Part shown: positions 17,897 to 27,899 of the stretch, in pieces
How positions within the stretch are numbered: the first letter of the stretch is position 1
Layout: each line of letters starts with the position of its first letter
Origin: an uncultured Collinsella sp.
GTDB lineage: Bacteria; Actinomycetota; Coriobacteriia; Coriobacteriales; Coriobacteriaceae
Assembly (NCBI GenBank): GCA_902464485.1
Contig: CABQJJ010000004.1
Coordinates: 1 to 64,000 of the forward strand
Direction of reading: 5' to 3'
DNA length: 64,000 nt
The notes under the pieces: model-generated
What the model saw: the letters and a program-made list of their open reading frames with translations, nothing else
Told to the model about the DNA's origin: nothing
Database searches by the model: none
Position numbers and translations under genes: made by a program

Positions 17897-17924
17897 CTGC
17901 CATTTGGGGACGGGGTAGAAATGG
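17897..17924 (+). repeat. Single arm of the 19552 repeat
   Basis: CTGCCATTTGGGGACGGGG followed by TAGAAATGG matches the left arm of the inverted-repeat element at 19552-19581 in all but two positions. It lies just behind the zinc-ribbon gene. Confidence 0.65.
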
Positions 17925-17947
17925 TAGAAATAGCGCTTGACAAATGA

Positions 17948-17987
17948 GCGGGGGCGGACGTCTTCGAAACGTCCGCCCCCGCTTTGT
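17948..17987. terminator. Terminator between convergent genes
   Basis: A perfect 14-bp stem GCGGGGGCGGACGT / ACGTCCGCCCCCGC with a 7-nt loop, followed by TTTGT. It separates the zinc-ribbon gene from the convergent M20 amidohydrolase gene and could serve both. Confidence 0.8.
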
Positions 17988-18028
17988 CATTGCGATGTGG
18001 CTATGACTGTGCGCTGGCCGCGAGCCGA

Positions 18029-19492
18029 CTATTCGTCATGGCTTTCCTCGTGACGAGCGGCAGCGCGTGCATCATGGATACCTTTGATTGCTGCGTGGCG
18101 CGCGGCGCGGGCGTCGTGCATGGCGTCGCGGGCCTCGGCGGCTGTGGCCTTGGCAGAGCGCAGCTTGGCGGCCAAGTCGGGGTTGGTCTCGGCAACCGCG
18201 GCGATCGTGGGGCCGTCGAGCTCCTCTTGCGTGGGCTCGGCCAAAAAGTCGATGGCATACTGGGCGGCTACCATGGAACCCTTGGCCAGTACCGACTCGT
18301 CAATCTTGTAGAAGCAAGAATGTTGGGCGTACGTGGCGCCAATCTGGGGGTTGCGCGTGCCGACAAAGGCGAGCACGCCCGGCACGCGGCGCAGATACTC
18401 CGAGAAGTCCTCGCCCGAAAGTGTGCCGCGATAATGGCCTTCGCCAGCTGCACCCAGGCACTTGACCACGGCCTGACGGCAGCGCTCGCTCGAGGCGGCA
18501 TCGTTTTCGACCTTGTAGTTGGCGATGGTGTAGTCGGTAAGTTCGGCCTCGGCGCCCAGGGCTGCCGCGGTGTGCTCCACGATGCGGCGCATGAGCTCCG
18601 GCATTTCCTCGTGGGTCGAATCACCATAGGTGCGCACCGTGCCGGCGAGGTAGGCGGTGCCGGCGATGACGTTGCGTGCGGTGCCGCCATGCAGCTCGCC
18701 GACGGTGATGACGGCAGGCTCGTAGGGGCTGATTTCGCGCGAGACGATGGTCTGCAGGGCGTTGACAATCTCTGCCGCTACCATAACGGCGTCGTGGCCG
18801 CGCTGGGGCATGGCGCCGTGGCATGAGGTGCCGCGAACGTCGATGCGGAACCAGTCGGTATTGGCCATGCGCGGGCCGGGCTCGCAGCTTACGGTGCCGG
18901 CATCGACCTCGCTCCAGATGTGCGCGGCGTAGGCGCCATCGACGCCATCGAGCACGCCGGTGCCGATCATGAGCTTGGCGCCCTGGCCGTTTTCCTCACT
19001 GGGCTGGAAGACGATACGGACCTCGCCGTGGATGTCGTCGGTCATATGGCGCAGGATCTGCAGCGTGCCGAGCATCATGGCGATGTGGCAATCGTGACCG
19101 CAGGCGTGCATGCAGCCCTCGTTGACGCTGGCGAACTCCTCGCCAGTCTGCTCGGTGACGGGCAGAGCGTCGATATCGGCGCGCAGCAGGATACGGCGGC
19201 GCGGCGTGCCGTCCTCGCGGTAGGCATCCGGCGCGGTGCCGCGAAGCGTTGCCACCAGGCCCGTTTTAAGCGGGCGCTCGTAGGGGATATTCATGGCGTC
19301 GAGCTGGTTGGCGATGTCGGAGGTCGTGCGCTCCTCGGCAAGGCTCAGCTCGGGGTGCTTATGAAAGTGCCGGCGCTGCTTGATGATGTAGGGCTCAAAC
19401 TCGGCGGCGATATCCTGAATGGCTGCGGTGACGTCGTCTGCCGCTCGCGCCTCGGTCGCCGCCATAATTTGCTGTGCCTTGGTCTTCGTCAT
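18029..19492 (-). CDS. M20 family amidohydrolase/peptidase
   Basis: A 487-aa metallohydrolase of the M20 family, of the IAA-amino-acid-hydrolase / hippuricase type, which removes acyl groups from amino acids or small peptides. Visible motifs are HKHPELSLAE (typical of this subgroup), ADIDALPV, the metal site HACGHDCH, and SEEN with the catalytic Glu. An N-terminal Ala-rich helix of about 30 residues and a C-terminal tail of about 60 residues rich in Ala, Arg and His (ending EESHDE) are additions to the normal 390-400 aa. ATG 19492 is chosen because AAGGAG lies upstream. The substrate cannot be derived. Confidence 0.88.
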   Translation of the reverse strand: MTKTKAQQIMAATEARAADDVTAAIQDIAAEFEPYIIKQRRHFHKHPELSLAEERTTSDIANQLDAMNIPYERPLKTGLVATLRGTAPDAYREDGTPRRRILLRADIDALPVTEQTGEEFASVNEGCMHACGHDCHIAMMLGTLQILRHMTDDIHGEVRIVFQPSEENGQGAKLMIGTGVLDGVDGAYAAHIWSEVDAGTVSCEPGPRMANTDWFRIDVRGTSCHGAMPQRGHDAVMVAAEIVNALQTIVSREISPYEPAVITVGELHGGTARNVIAGTAYLAGTVRTYGDSTHEEMPELMRRIVEHTAAALGAEAELTDYTIANYKVENDAASSERCRQAVVKCLGAAGEGHYRGTLSGEDFSEYLRRVPGVLAFVGTRNPQIGATYAQHSCFYKIDESVLAKGSMVAAQYAIDFLAEPTQEELDGPTIAAVAETNPDLAAKLRSAKATAAEARDAMHDARAARHAAIKGIHDARAAARHEESHDE

Positions 19493-19551
19493 GGTCGATT
19501 TGCTCCTTGCTGGGTTGATCGCAAAATCGTACAGGCTCTCTCCAGTATGCC

Positions 19552-19686
19552 ACCTGCCACCTGGGGACGGGGTAGAAATGGATGCCTCCGTAACCTTGAC
19601 AGGTCCAGATTGCTTGCGCATGCAGCTTCAAATGCGATTGTCAAGCTTGAAATCTACCATTTCTACCCCGTCCCCAGGTGGCAGGT
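19552..19686. repeat. 135-bp element with perfect 30-bp inverted arms
   Basis: 19552-19581 and 19657-19686 are exact reverse complements; the left arm contains CTGGGGACGGGGTAGAAATG. The 75-bp centre has further partial symmetry (CTTGACAGG, ATTGTCAAG). It fills much of the 303-bp gap between the two divergent hydrolase genes. It is non-coding and resembles a MITE or REP doublet. Confidence 0.85.
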
Positions 19687-19795
19687 AGGGGCCGTTGGGG
19701 TGGGGAAAGTCGCCGTTTGCCGCTTGGCGTTTTGTATCAGGGGTGGGGGAGTACACTCGAGGATATTGAATTTCCTGCCAGAGATGGGGGCGCCC

Positions 19796-21433
19796 ATGCT
19801 ACATATCGATCGGATTATCCGCTCCAAGAACGTCTTTACCGCGCAAGACGGCATCGATACCGCCCGCGAGCTGGCGATTGCCATCGCAGGCGACCGTATC
19901 GTCGCAGTCGGCAAGCCTGATGACGTGATTGCCGCCGCTCCCGCCGCCACGCCGGTTATCGACTACGGTGAGCAGTTTGTCTGCCCCGGTTTCCATGACG
20001 CGCACTTGCACTTCTTTCATACCTCGGTTGGCTCCTCGCCGTATATGCTCATGGATATGGGCACGTCCGAGGCAGCGCTGGTCCAGCATGCGCTCGAGTT
20101 TTCTCAAGACCTGCCCGATGACGCTTGGGTCGTGACGCAGGGCTGGCGTGATTACCGCTGGGACCCGCCCGAGCATCCCACCAAGGTATCGCTCGATGCG
20201 GCCTTTCCCGACCGCCCCTGTGTGATGTACTCGGGCGACGGGCATACGCTGTGGCTCAATAGCCGCGCGCTCGAGGCGCTTGGCGTGACGTGCGACAGCG
20301 AGCCGCCGGCGGGTGGTAGCTACGACAGGGATGCAAATGGCGAGCTCACGGGTATTGCCCACGAGGCTGCGGCCATGCAGCTGCTGCCGCGTTGTCTTGA
20401 GTGGCTGGGCGAGGACCGCATCGCGAGCGCCTACGCCGATCAAATGAAGCGCATGGCCGAGCAGGGCATCACCTCGATCTGCGATATGTCGCTCATGCCC
20501 ATGCCAGGTTGCGATTTTATCCGCGACGACGTCTACGACAAACTGCAGACAGCCGGCAAGCTGGGCATTCGTGCCCATCTGTTCCCCACACTGCTGGATG
20601 ACCAATCGCGCTTGGAAGAACTTCAGACTCGTTACGCAGACAACGCGTTGCTCTCGGCTCCGGGCTTTAAGCAGTTCTTCGATGGCGTGTCGAGCGAACA
20701 CACGGCATATCTCACCGAGCCCTATGCTAATCCGCGCTTCCCGGGCGACCAGGGCCGCCTGACGGTTCCCGCCGAGCGCATGCGCAAGTTGGTTCTGGCG
20801 GCAGCCGAGCGCGGCCACACCGTGCGCATTCACGTTATCGGCGACGGCGCCATCCATGCTGCACTGGATATCTTTGAGGAGGCGGCAGAGCTCTACGGCT
20901 TGCCCCACCACGGCCATAACACGCTTGAACATCTCGAGAATCTACTGCCCGAGGACATCGATCGTCTGCGCAAGCTCAATGTGATCGCCTCGAGCCAGCC
21001 CTGCCATATCACGCTCGATCCAGGCGGCCCCGAGCGTGATTTGGGCTTGGAGCGCAGCCACATCATGTGGCCGTTTGCGACCTATAAGCAGCGCGGCATC
21101 CGCCAAGCCTTCGGCACCGATAGCCCCATCACAGCCGTTACCAGCATGAACGTGCTCTACACGGCTATCACGCGCCAAGACCCCCGCAGCCACTGGCCCG
21201 AGGGCGGCTGGTTACCGAGTGAGCGTATCGACGCGGCAACGGCCCTGCGCAACTACACCTTGGGAAGTGCCTATGCGGCAGGCGACGAGCAAAACCTCGG
21301 CAGCTTGGAGCCCGGCAAATACGCCGACCTAGTGGTCCTAGACCAAAACCCGCTCACCATAGACCCCCAGGAGCTGCAAGCTACCAAGGTTCAGGCCACC
21401 TACCTTGCAGGTAACCTCATCTACGAGCGCTAG
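19796..21433 (+). CDS. Amidohydrolase family protein, YtcJ-like
   Basis: A 545-aa metal-dependent hydrolase of the amidohydrolase superfamily, closest in style to YtcJ / N-substituted formamide deformylase proteins. Visible are the HDAHLHF metal motif near residue 68, the conserved GDGHTLWLNSRALE near residue 145, HVIGDGAIHAALD with metal-ligand His near residue 345, HLENL, and the late Asp in FGTDSPI near residue 442. Start 19796 gives MLHIDRII, with GGGGGCG upstream; an in-frame ATG 12 nt earlier is possible. The substrate is not known. It is divergent from the M20 gene and may belong to the same nitrogen-scavenging function, which is inference. Confidence 0.85.
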   Translation: MLHIDRIIRSKNVFTAQDGIDTARELAIAIAGDRIVAVGKPDDVIAAAPAATPVIDYGEQFVCPGFHDAHLHFFHTSVGSSPYMLMDMGTSEAALVQHALEFSQDLPDDAWVVTQGWRDYRWDPPEHPTKVSLDAAFPDRPCVMYSGDGHTLWLNSRALEALGVTCDSEPPAGGSYDRDANGELTGIAHEAAAMQLLPRCLEWLGEDRIASAYADQMKRMAEQGITSICDMSLMPMPGCDFIRDDVYDKLQTAGKLGIRAHLFPTLLDDQSRLEELQTRYADNALLSAPGFKQFFDGVSSEHTAYLTEPYANPRFPGDQGRLTVPAERMRKLVLAAAERGHTVRIHVIGDGAIHAALDIFEEAAELYGLPHHGHNTLEHLENLLPEDIDRLRKLNVIASSQPCHITLDPGGPERDLGLERSHIMWPFATYKQRGIRQAFGTDSPITAVTSMNVLYTAITRQDPRSHWPEGGWLPSERIDAATALRNYTLGSAYAAGDEQNLGSLEPGKYADLVVLDQNPLTIDPQELQATKVQATYLAGNLIYER

Positions 21434-21490
21434 TCCATCCGCATCGCCATTTTGCTGCACTGACTTTTCCGAATACCGGGCCCGAATTAG

Positions 21491-21640
21491 TTAGCCTGGC
21501 TCCCGGGGCGGACCGGAGGGCATGAAGTTTGTCGCGAGTTCCGCACGCAAAGGAAAGCACTTAATGTGCTTTCCGTCTTGCGCAGGACTGTAGAGCAGCA
21601 AACTTCATGCCCTCCGGTCCGCCCCGGGAGCCACCGCTAA
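21491..21640. repeat. 150-bp palindromic element with perfect 34-bp arms
   Basis: 21498-21531 and 21599-21632 are exact reverse complements, and the pairing extends outward with TTAGC / GCTAA. The centre contains a second perfect hairpin, GGAAAGCAC (21552-21560) with GTGCTTTCC (21566-21574). The whole can form one long branched hairpin. It lies between the YtcJ-like gene and groES; no coding function is seen in the remaining 160 bp before groES. Confidence 0.85.
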
Positions 21641-21800
21641 GTTATCCCCCGGCATTCAGAAAATCTAAGTGCCAAAAAATAAGATTTTTTGACTCCGTGT
21701 TGTATAACCCGCCATTCGTGGGTACCATTCAACGCGTACGCAAACAAAAAGGGTTAACCCGCGCGGCATGACCGCGCGGCCCACAAAGGAGGAAACAAGC

Positions 21801-22094
21801 ATGTCGTCTTTGAAGCCGCTTGCAGATCGCGTCTTGGTCAAGCCCGACGAGGCCGAGCAGAAGACCGCCTCTGGTCTGTACATCGCCAGCAACGCTCAGG
21901 AGAAGCCGCAGCGCGGCACCATCGTTGCCGTGGGCGCCGGCAAGGTCAACGACAAGGGTGAGCGCATCCCCATGGACGTCAAGGTCGGCGACGTTGTCAT
22001 CTACGGTAAGTTCGGTGGCAACGAGGTCAAGGTCGACGGCGAGAAGTATCTGCTCATGCGCGCCGATGACATCTACGCTGTCGTCGAGGCCTAG
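21801..22094 (+). CDS. groES: Co-chaperonin GroES
   Basis: A 97-aa 10-kDa chaperonin that caps the GroEL cavity. It starts SSLKPLADRVLVKPDEAEQKT, has the mobile loop TASGLYIASNAQEKPQ, and ends ADDIYAVVEA, all standard. The ribosome-binding site is AAAGGAGG, 8 nt upstream. It is followed by groEL 96 bp later. I see no CIRCE inverted repeat (TTAGCACTC-N9-GAGTGCTAA) upstream, so HrcA control is not indicated here. Confidence 0.97.
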   Translation: MSSLKPLADRVLVKPDEAEQKTASGLYIASNAQEKPQRGTIVAVGAGKVNDKGERIPMDVKVGDVVIYGKFGGNEVKVDGEKYLLMRADDIYAVVEA

Positions 22095-22112
22095 TCTCGT
22101 CAGAATCTCTGA

Positions 22113-23828
<1,716 letters not shown>

Positions 23829-23907
23829 GGCCGACAAGGTCTAGAACTCCCACCGGGAATCCGGGGGGCGTGACGGGGCTTCTCTCCGGAACGTTCTCGG
23901 TTAGATT

Positions 23908-23957
23908 GGGGCCCTTTGTCCTGCTCCTTTGGAGCCGCGGACAAGGGGTCCTTTTTG
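23908..23957 (+). terminator. Terminator after groEL
   Basis: A GGGGCCCTTTGTCC / GGACAAGGGGTCC stem with minor bulges, followed by TTTTTG. In the rest of the roughly 300-bp gap (23829-24127) I see nothing else apart from the palindrome at 24095. Confidence 0.75.
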
Positions 23958-24094
23958 TGCTGAATTATTGTTCAGCTATTTCGGGATCTCTCATTTGTTC
24001 GACTTTAATCGACTGTCTGCTCTATTGAGTGGCGGGCTCGTCTCAACTCGCGTCTTGCAAGTTCTTGGGTAGACGGCTTGCTCGAGATTTATGA

Positions 24095-24125
24095 AAGGGG
24101 CCGTCCCGCGGGACGGCCCCTTACT
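24095..24125. terminator. Palindromic terminator at the end of the NYN gene
   Basis: GGGGCCGTCCC and GGGACGGCCCC form a perfect stem with a 2-nt loop, flanked by AAA and TT. It lies just past the stop codon of the minus-strand NYN gene. Confidence 0.7.
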
Positions 24126-24127
24126 TG

Positions 24128-24823
24128 CTATCTGACTTTGGCAGGATCGAACTCATTCGATATATCTTCGATGCCATCAGATTGAAGAACGAGCTCGCTA
24201 GGCAGATGGTGGCCCATCGGATCGATTAGGAAATCGAGTCCTGCCCTTCTGGCCGTTTTTGCGACTGGGATGAAGTCTGTGTCGCCAGCTATGAGGACGA
24301 TCTGATCAACAGTTCTCCCATGGGCGAGCGAGGCGACATCGAGTCCGATTCTCATGTCAACACCGGATTGCTTTAACCCAACGAGGGTGAAATCTTCCTG
24401 CCCGAGGTCGGTTGTTGTCAACTCACCCTTGAGCAGCTTCTTGAGCGATTCTTGTTTCAGGTTGTAATGCGCGTTCGCTGAGCGTAGTTCGCCCATGCGC
24501 ATCGCTACTTTCCTTTTCTCTCCGAGGGCTGCGTGGAAATCAGACATCCATACATTGGAGGGATGCTTCCGGCTGAACACGGTATTGTGTTCGTCCCAGG
24601 GCTGCTTAAAAGTGCCGTTTTCCAGTGGTGGACAGTTGTAGAAGAAGATTCTGTATAGGGAGCGGTCGCCGTATTCTAGCGTCATCTTTCGTTTGGCGGA
24701 TATGTGTCGCAGGGCATAGGCATGACATTCCGATGCGCGCTTTTCGGGTGAAGTGTCTCCCCATAGCCTGCGCGCTCGTTTCAGGAAGAAATTTCCATCG
24801 ATTAGGACAGCGGTTCTTGTCAT
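24128..24823 (-). CDS. NYN domain protein (putative nuclease)
   Basis: A 231-aa protein of the NYN/LabA-like branch of PIN-fold nucleases, which usually act on RNA. The acidic metal site is visible: Asp9 in LIDGN, Asp in the DMRIGLDVASLA region (about residue 150), and GDTDF near residue 172. ATG follows AGGAGATAT on the minus strand. Its GC content is lower than in neighbouring genes (near 50%), suggesting transfer. It stands alone beside a possible insertion-sequence end at 24841, so it could belong to the accessory genome. The target is unknown. Confidence 0.8.
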   Translation of the reverse strand: MTRTAVLIDGNFFLKRARRLWGDTSPEKRASECHAYALRHISAKRKMTLEYGDRSLYRIFFYNCPPLENGTFKQPWDEHNTVFSRKHPSNVWMSDFHAALGEKRKVAMRMGELRSANAHYNLKQESLKKLLKGELTTTDLGQEDFTLVGLKQSGVDMRIGLDVASLAHGRTVDQIVLIAGDTDFIPVAKTARRAGLDFLIDPMGHHLPSELVLQSDGIEDISNEFDPAKVR

Positions 24824-25207
24824 GATATCTCCTGCTACATGAATTGACCCCCGAGCTGTGGTACTCCGGCTAAAGATTGGAGCCACTGTCGGAGGTCTTC
24901 AAAAAACGGAGGACAGGGAGATGGCGGAAAACCTAATTTCTCTGTCTGGCTTGAGTTTACATCCATTGGCTCAGCAATTTGTGGTGGAATTCGGGTTAGA
25001 TTGTGGAATCGCGCCCTTTGCACTTCGGGGAATTCTGCGTTGACTGCCCTTCTTGATCTTTCGTACTTGTCTGCGATCAGTTGTTAGCGTGCTGCAGCAT
25101 CGTTGTTGCGCCGCTCTATCCCGGGCGTATTTCTGGAGCGTTTCCCCGCCATAAATTACCCTCGGCATACTTGCACGAAAGCCTACTGGTGCTACACTTG
25201 CAATTGC
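24824..25207. other. Non-coding stretch before the FMN riboswitch
   Basis: About 380 bp without a convincing gene. It starts with TGAATTGACCCCCGAGCTG at 24841, which resembles the terminal repeat style of IS3-type elements, but no transposase fragment can be read. The remaining sequence is AT-richer than average. The riboswitch promoter must lie in its last 150 bp; I could not settle on one. Confidence 0.4.
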
Positions 25208-25391
25208 TGTTTCAGGGCGGGGTGAAATTCCCTACTGGCGGTAAATCGGGCGGTGCCAAAGGGGCGCTGCGGCACAGGCGAGGTGCCTGCGTTCGTGCCG
25301 ATGAGTCCGCGACCCGTGTGTGCGTTGGTTCGCATACCGGCTGAACTGGTGAGATTCCAGTACCAACGGTTAGAGTCCGGATGAAAGAGGC
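25208..25391 (+). ncRNA. FMN riboswitch (RFN element)
   Basis: The conserved blocks are all present and in order: TTTCAGGGCGGGGTGAAATT at the start, CCCTACTGGCGGTAA, AGTCCGCGACCC, GGTGAGATTCCAGTACCAAC, and AGAGTCCGGATGAAAGAGG at the end. It binds flavin mononucleotide and reduces expression when flavin is plentiful. It ends 10 nt before the ribU start codon, and the last helix runs into the ribosome-binding region, so control of translation initiation is likely. No terminator is seen between riboswitch and gene. Confidence 0.95.
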
Positions 25392-25401
25392 AGGTGATCT
25401 T

Positions 25402-25992
25402 ATGTCTGAACAGTCGCAGCATATCCATTTTGAGAACACGAATAGGTGGAGCACCAAACAGCTCGTAACCATGGCGTTGATGTGCGCCTTGGGCGCCCTG
25501 TTTATGTATGTGCAGCTACCCATCCTTCCCTCGGCGCCGTTTTTGACGTATGACCCGTCGCTGGTGCCGGCGATGGTGTGCGGGTTTGCGTATGGCCCCG
25601 GTGCCGGTACCGCTGTTGCCGCTATGGCGATCGTTATCCATGCGCTCACCACGGGTGACTGGGTCGGCGCGCTTATGAACCTGGTTGCCACGCTGGGCTA
25701 CATTCTGCCCGCGGCTATCGTCTACCAGAAGATGCATACCTATAAGGGTGCCGTGATTGGCCTGGTGCTCGGCGTCATTGCCGCTACGGCGTTGTCTATG
25801 GTCGCAAACCTTACCATTGGCGTATGGTTCTGGTATGGCTCGGTCGATGTGATTGCCCCGCTCATGCTTCCTGCCGTGCTGCCGTTTAACCTCATCAAGA
25901 CCGTGCTTAACTCGGTGCTCACGCTTGCAGTGTACAAGGCAGTCTCGAACCTCATCACGCCTAAAAAGGACCAGGTCAAAGGCCGCGCATGA
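25402..25992 (+). CDS. ribU: ECF transporter S component for riboflavin (RibU-type)
   Basis: A 196-aa membrane protein with about six helices, the substrate-binding subunit of an energy-coupling-factor importer. The riboflavin assignment rests on the FMN riboswitch directly upstream and on the RibU-like N-terminus with an Ala-rich first helix (TMALMCALGALFMYVQLPIL). ATG 25402 follows AGGCAGG; the ATG at 25381 lies inside the riboswitch and is rejected. The stop overlaps the start of the ATPase gene (ATGA), indicating coupling. Confidence 0.85.
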   Translation: MSEQSQHIHFENTNRWSTKQLVTMALMCALGALFMYVQLPILPSAPFLTYDPSLVPAMVCGFAYGPGAGTAVAAMAIVIHALTTGDWVGALMNLVATLGYILPAAIVYQKMHTYKGAVIGLVLGVIAATALSMVANLTIGVWFWYGSVDVIAPLMLPAVLPFNLIKTVLNSVLTLAVYKAVSNLITPKKDQVKGRA

Positions 25993-27899
25993 TTGAGTGT
26001 CGGGGCGTTTCCTTTAGCTATGACGGTGCCGCACCGGCACTCGACGGCGTCGATCTAAACATCGAGGACGGCGAGTTTTTCTGCATCCTCGGTGGCAACG
26101 GGTCGGGCAAGTCAACCTTTGCCAAGCATCTGAATGCGCTGCTGCAGCCCGATGCCGGCACGGTGCGCATCGATGGCATGGATGCGTCCGACCCCGAGCT
26201 GGTCTACGACATTCGCTCGACTGCGGGCATGGTATTCCAGAACCCGGATGATCAGCTGGTGGCGACGCTTGTCGAGGACGATGTTGCCTTTGGTCCCGAA
26301 AACTTGGGCGTGCCATCGGAGCAAATCGCGCAGCGTGTGCGGGATGTGCTGAAGGCTGTGGGCCTAGTGGGCTTTGAGCGCCATGAGACCCATGCACTTT
26401 CGGGTGGCCAAAAGCAGCGCGTGGCGCTTGCTGGTGTGCTTGCCATGGAACCGCGCGTGCTCATATTGGACGAGGCTTCCTCGATGCTCGACCCGCGCGG
26501 CCGCAAGGGCCTCATGAAGGCTTGTCGCGCGTTGCATGATCGTGGCATGACCATCGTGATGATTACGCACTTTATGGAAGAGGCCGCCGAGGCCGATCGA
26601 GTCGCGGTGTTTCAGGCGGGGCGCGTTGTCATGCTCGGTACGCCCGAGGAGATTCTGACGCGGGCAGATGAGCTTGCGCAGTTGAACTTGGACATGCCGG
26701 AGTCGTGCCGTTTGGGCATGGCGCTTCGTGAGAAGGGCGTGCCCGTTTGCGCGCAGGTGCGTGAGGCGGATATGGTCGCCGAGATTGCACAGGTTTATGC
26801 CGAGCGGAGCGGGGCGGACACTGGGGAGCAACCTTTCACTTCCGCATCTAACTCGCGTGTCCTTGACAGCGTCTCTTCCGCGACTGACGGGGCGGGCGCG
26901 TCGGAGCTCGTCATCGAGCTATCCCATGTTTCGTACAGTTATTCGCTCAGTCCGCGCGAGCGCCGTCGCTGGTATAAGCGCTCAGCCGCTGCGGGCAAAT
27001 CGAACAAACAGGCTCTCTGGGGAAACGACCCTAGCAGTCCGTGGGCGCTGCGCGACGTGTCTTTGGCGGTGCGTCGCGGCGAGTTCTTGGGGTTAGCAGG
27101 CCATACCGGTTCGGGCAAATCCACACTGGTCCAGCATTTCAACGGGTTGATTCGTCCGCAGGAGGGGAGCGTTTGCGCGCTGGGGCTCGATCTGTCAAAC
27201 AAGAAAGACGCCGCCGCGGTTAAGGCCAAGGTTGGCGTGGTGTTTCAGTATCCCGAGCGCCAGCTGTTTGCCGAGACCGTGGTGCAGGACGTGGCATTTG
27301 GTCCGCACAACCTTGGCCTGTCACAAGACGAGGTCGCGCGCCGCGTTGCGTCATCGCTCGCACGCGTGGGCCTCGACCTTGCCACGATAGGCGACAAGAG
27401 TCCCTTTGAGCTCTCGGGTGGACAGCAGCGGCGCGTGGCGTTTGCCGGCGTGCTCGCCATGGAGCCCGAGGTGCTGGTACTCGATGAACCCATGGCAGGT
27501 CTCGATCCGGCGGCCCGCAGGGATTTCCTGGGGCTCATTCGCCGTCTTAATGACGAGGGCCTGACCGTTGTCATGGTTTCGCACAGTATGGATGACCTGG
27601 CAAATTGCTGCGACCGCATCGTTGTGATGAACGAAGGCGCGGTGTTTGCCGAGGGCGCGCCCGCTCAGGTTTTTGCGCATGCGGATGGGCTCAAGTCGGT
27701 CGGCTTGGGCGTACCTGCTGCCCAGCGCATGGCGCTGACGCTTGCGAAGGCAGGCGTGCCGCTGCGCTTCGATGGCCTCTATACGGTTGAGTCGCTCGCA
27801 GTCGAACTGCCAGGCTTGCTGCTCGGCTGTGTGGATGGCCCTTCGGGTGCTTCGCGTCGGGCCGATTCCGGTGCATCCGCGCGAGAGGAGGGCTGCTAA
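25989..27899 (+). CDS. Fused ECF transporter ATPase (EcfA1-EcfA2 in one chain)
   Basis: A 636-aa protein with two complete ABC ATPase domains. Domain 1 (about residues 1-235) has Walker A GGNGSGKST, Q-loop FQNPDDQ, signature LSGGQKQR and Walker B LILDEASSMLD. Domain 2 (about residues 305-570) has GHTGSGKST, FQYPERQ, LSGGQQRR and LVLDEPMAGLD. These differences match EcfA1 and EcfA2, which are separate genes in most bacteria. A linker of about 60 residues, partly Ser/Ala-rich, joins them. It drives uptake together with ecfT and ribU. Start overlaps ribU; end overlaps ecfT. Confidence 0.93.
   Translation: MIECRGVSFSYDGAAPALDGVDLNIEDGEFFCILGGNGSGKSTFAKHLNALLQPDAGTVRIDGMDASDPELVYDIRSTAGMVFQNPDDQLVATLVEDDVAFGPENLGVPSEQIAQRVRDVLKAVGLVGFERHETHALSGGQKQRVALAGVLAMEPRVLILDEASSMLDPRGRKGLMKACRALHDRGMTIVMITHFMEEAAEADRVAVFQAGRVVMLGTPEEILTRADELAQLNLDMPESCRLGMALREKGVPVCAQVREADMVAEIAQVYAERSGADTGEQPFTSASNSRVLDSVSSATDGAGASELVIELSHVSYSYSLSPRERRRWYKRSAAAGKSNKQALWGNDPSSPWALRDVSLAVRRGEFLGLAGHTGSGKSTLVQHFNGLIRPQEGSVCALGLDLSNKKDAAAVKAKVGVVFQYPERQLFAETVVQDVAFGPHNLGLSQDEVARRVASSLARVGLDLATIGDKSPFELSGGQQRRVAFAGVLAMEPEVLVLDEPMAGLDPAARRDFLGLIRRLNDEGLTVVMVSHSMDDLANCCDRIVVMNEGAVFAEGAPAQVFAHADGLKSVGLGVPAAQRMALTLAKAGVPLRFDGLYTVESLAVELPGLLLGCVDGPSGASRRADSGASAREEGC

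Noticed and set aside
18920..19795. Upstream extension of the YtcJ-like gene to 18920
   Set aside because: The extension runs antisense through the M20 gene and through the 135-bp palindrome; family homology begins at 19796.
21641..21800. CIRCE heat-shock operator before groES
   Set aside because: No TTAGCACTC-N9-GAGTGCTAA or near match; the inner GGAAAGCAC/GTGCTTTCC hairpin has a different sequence and a 5-bp loop.
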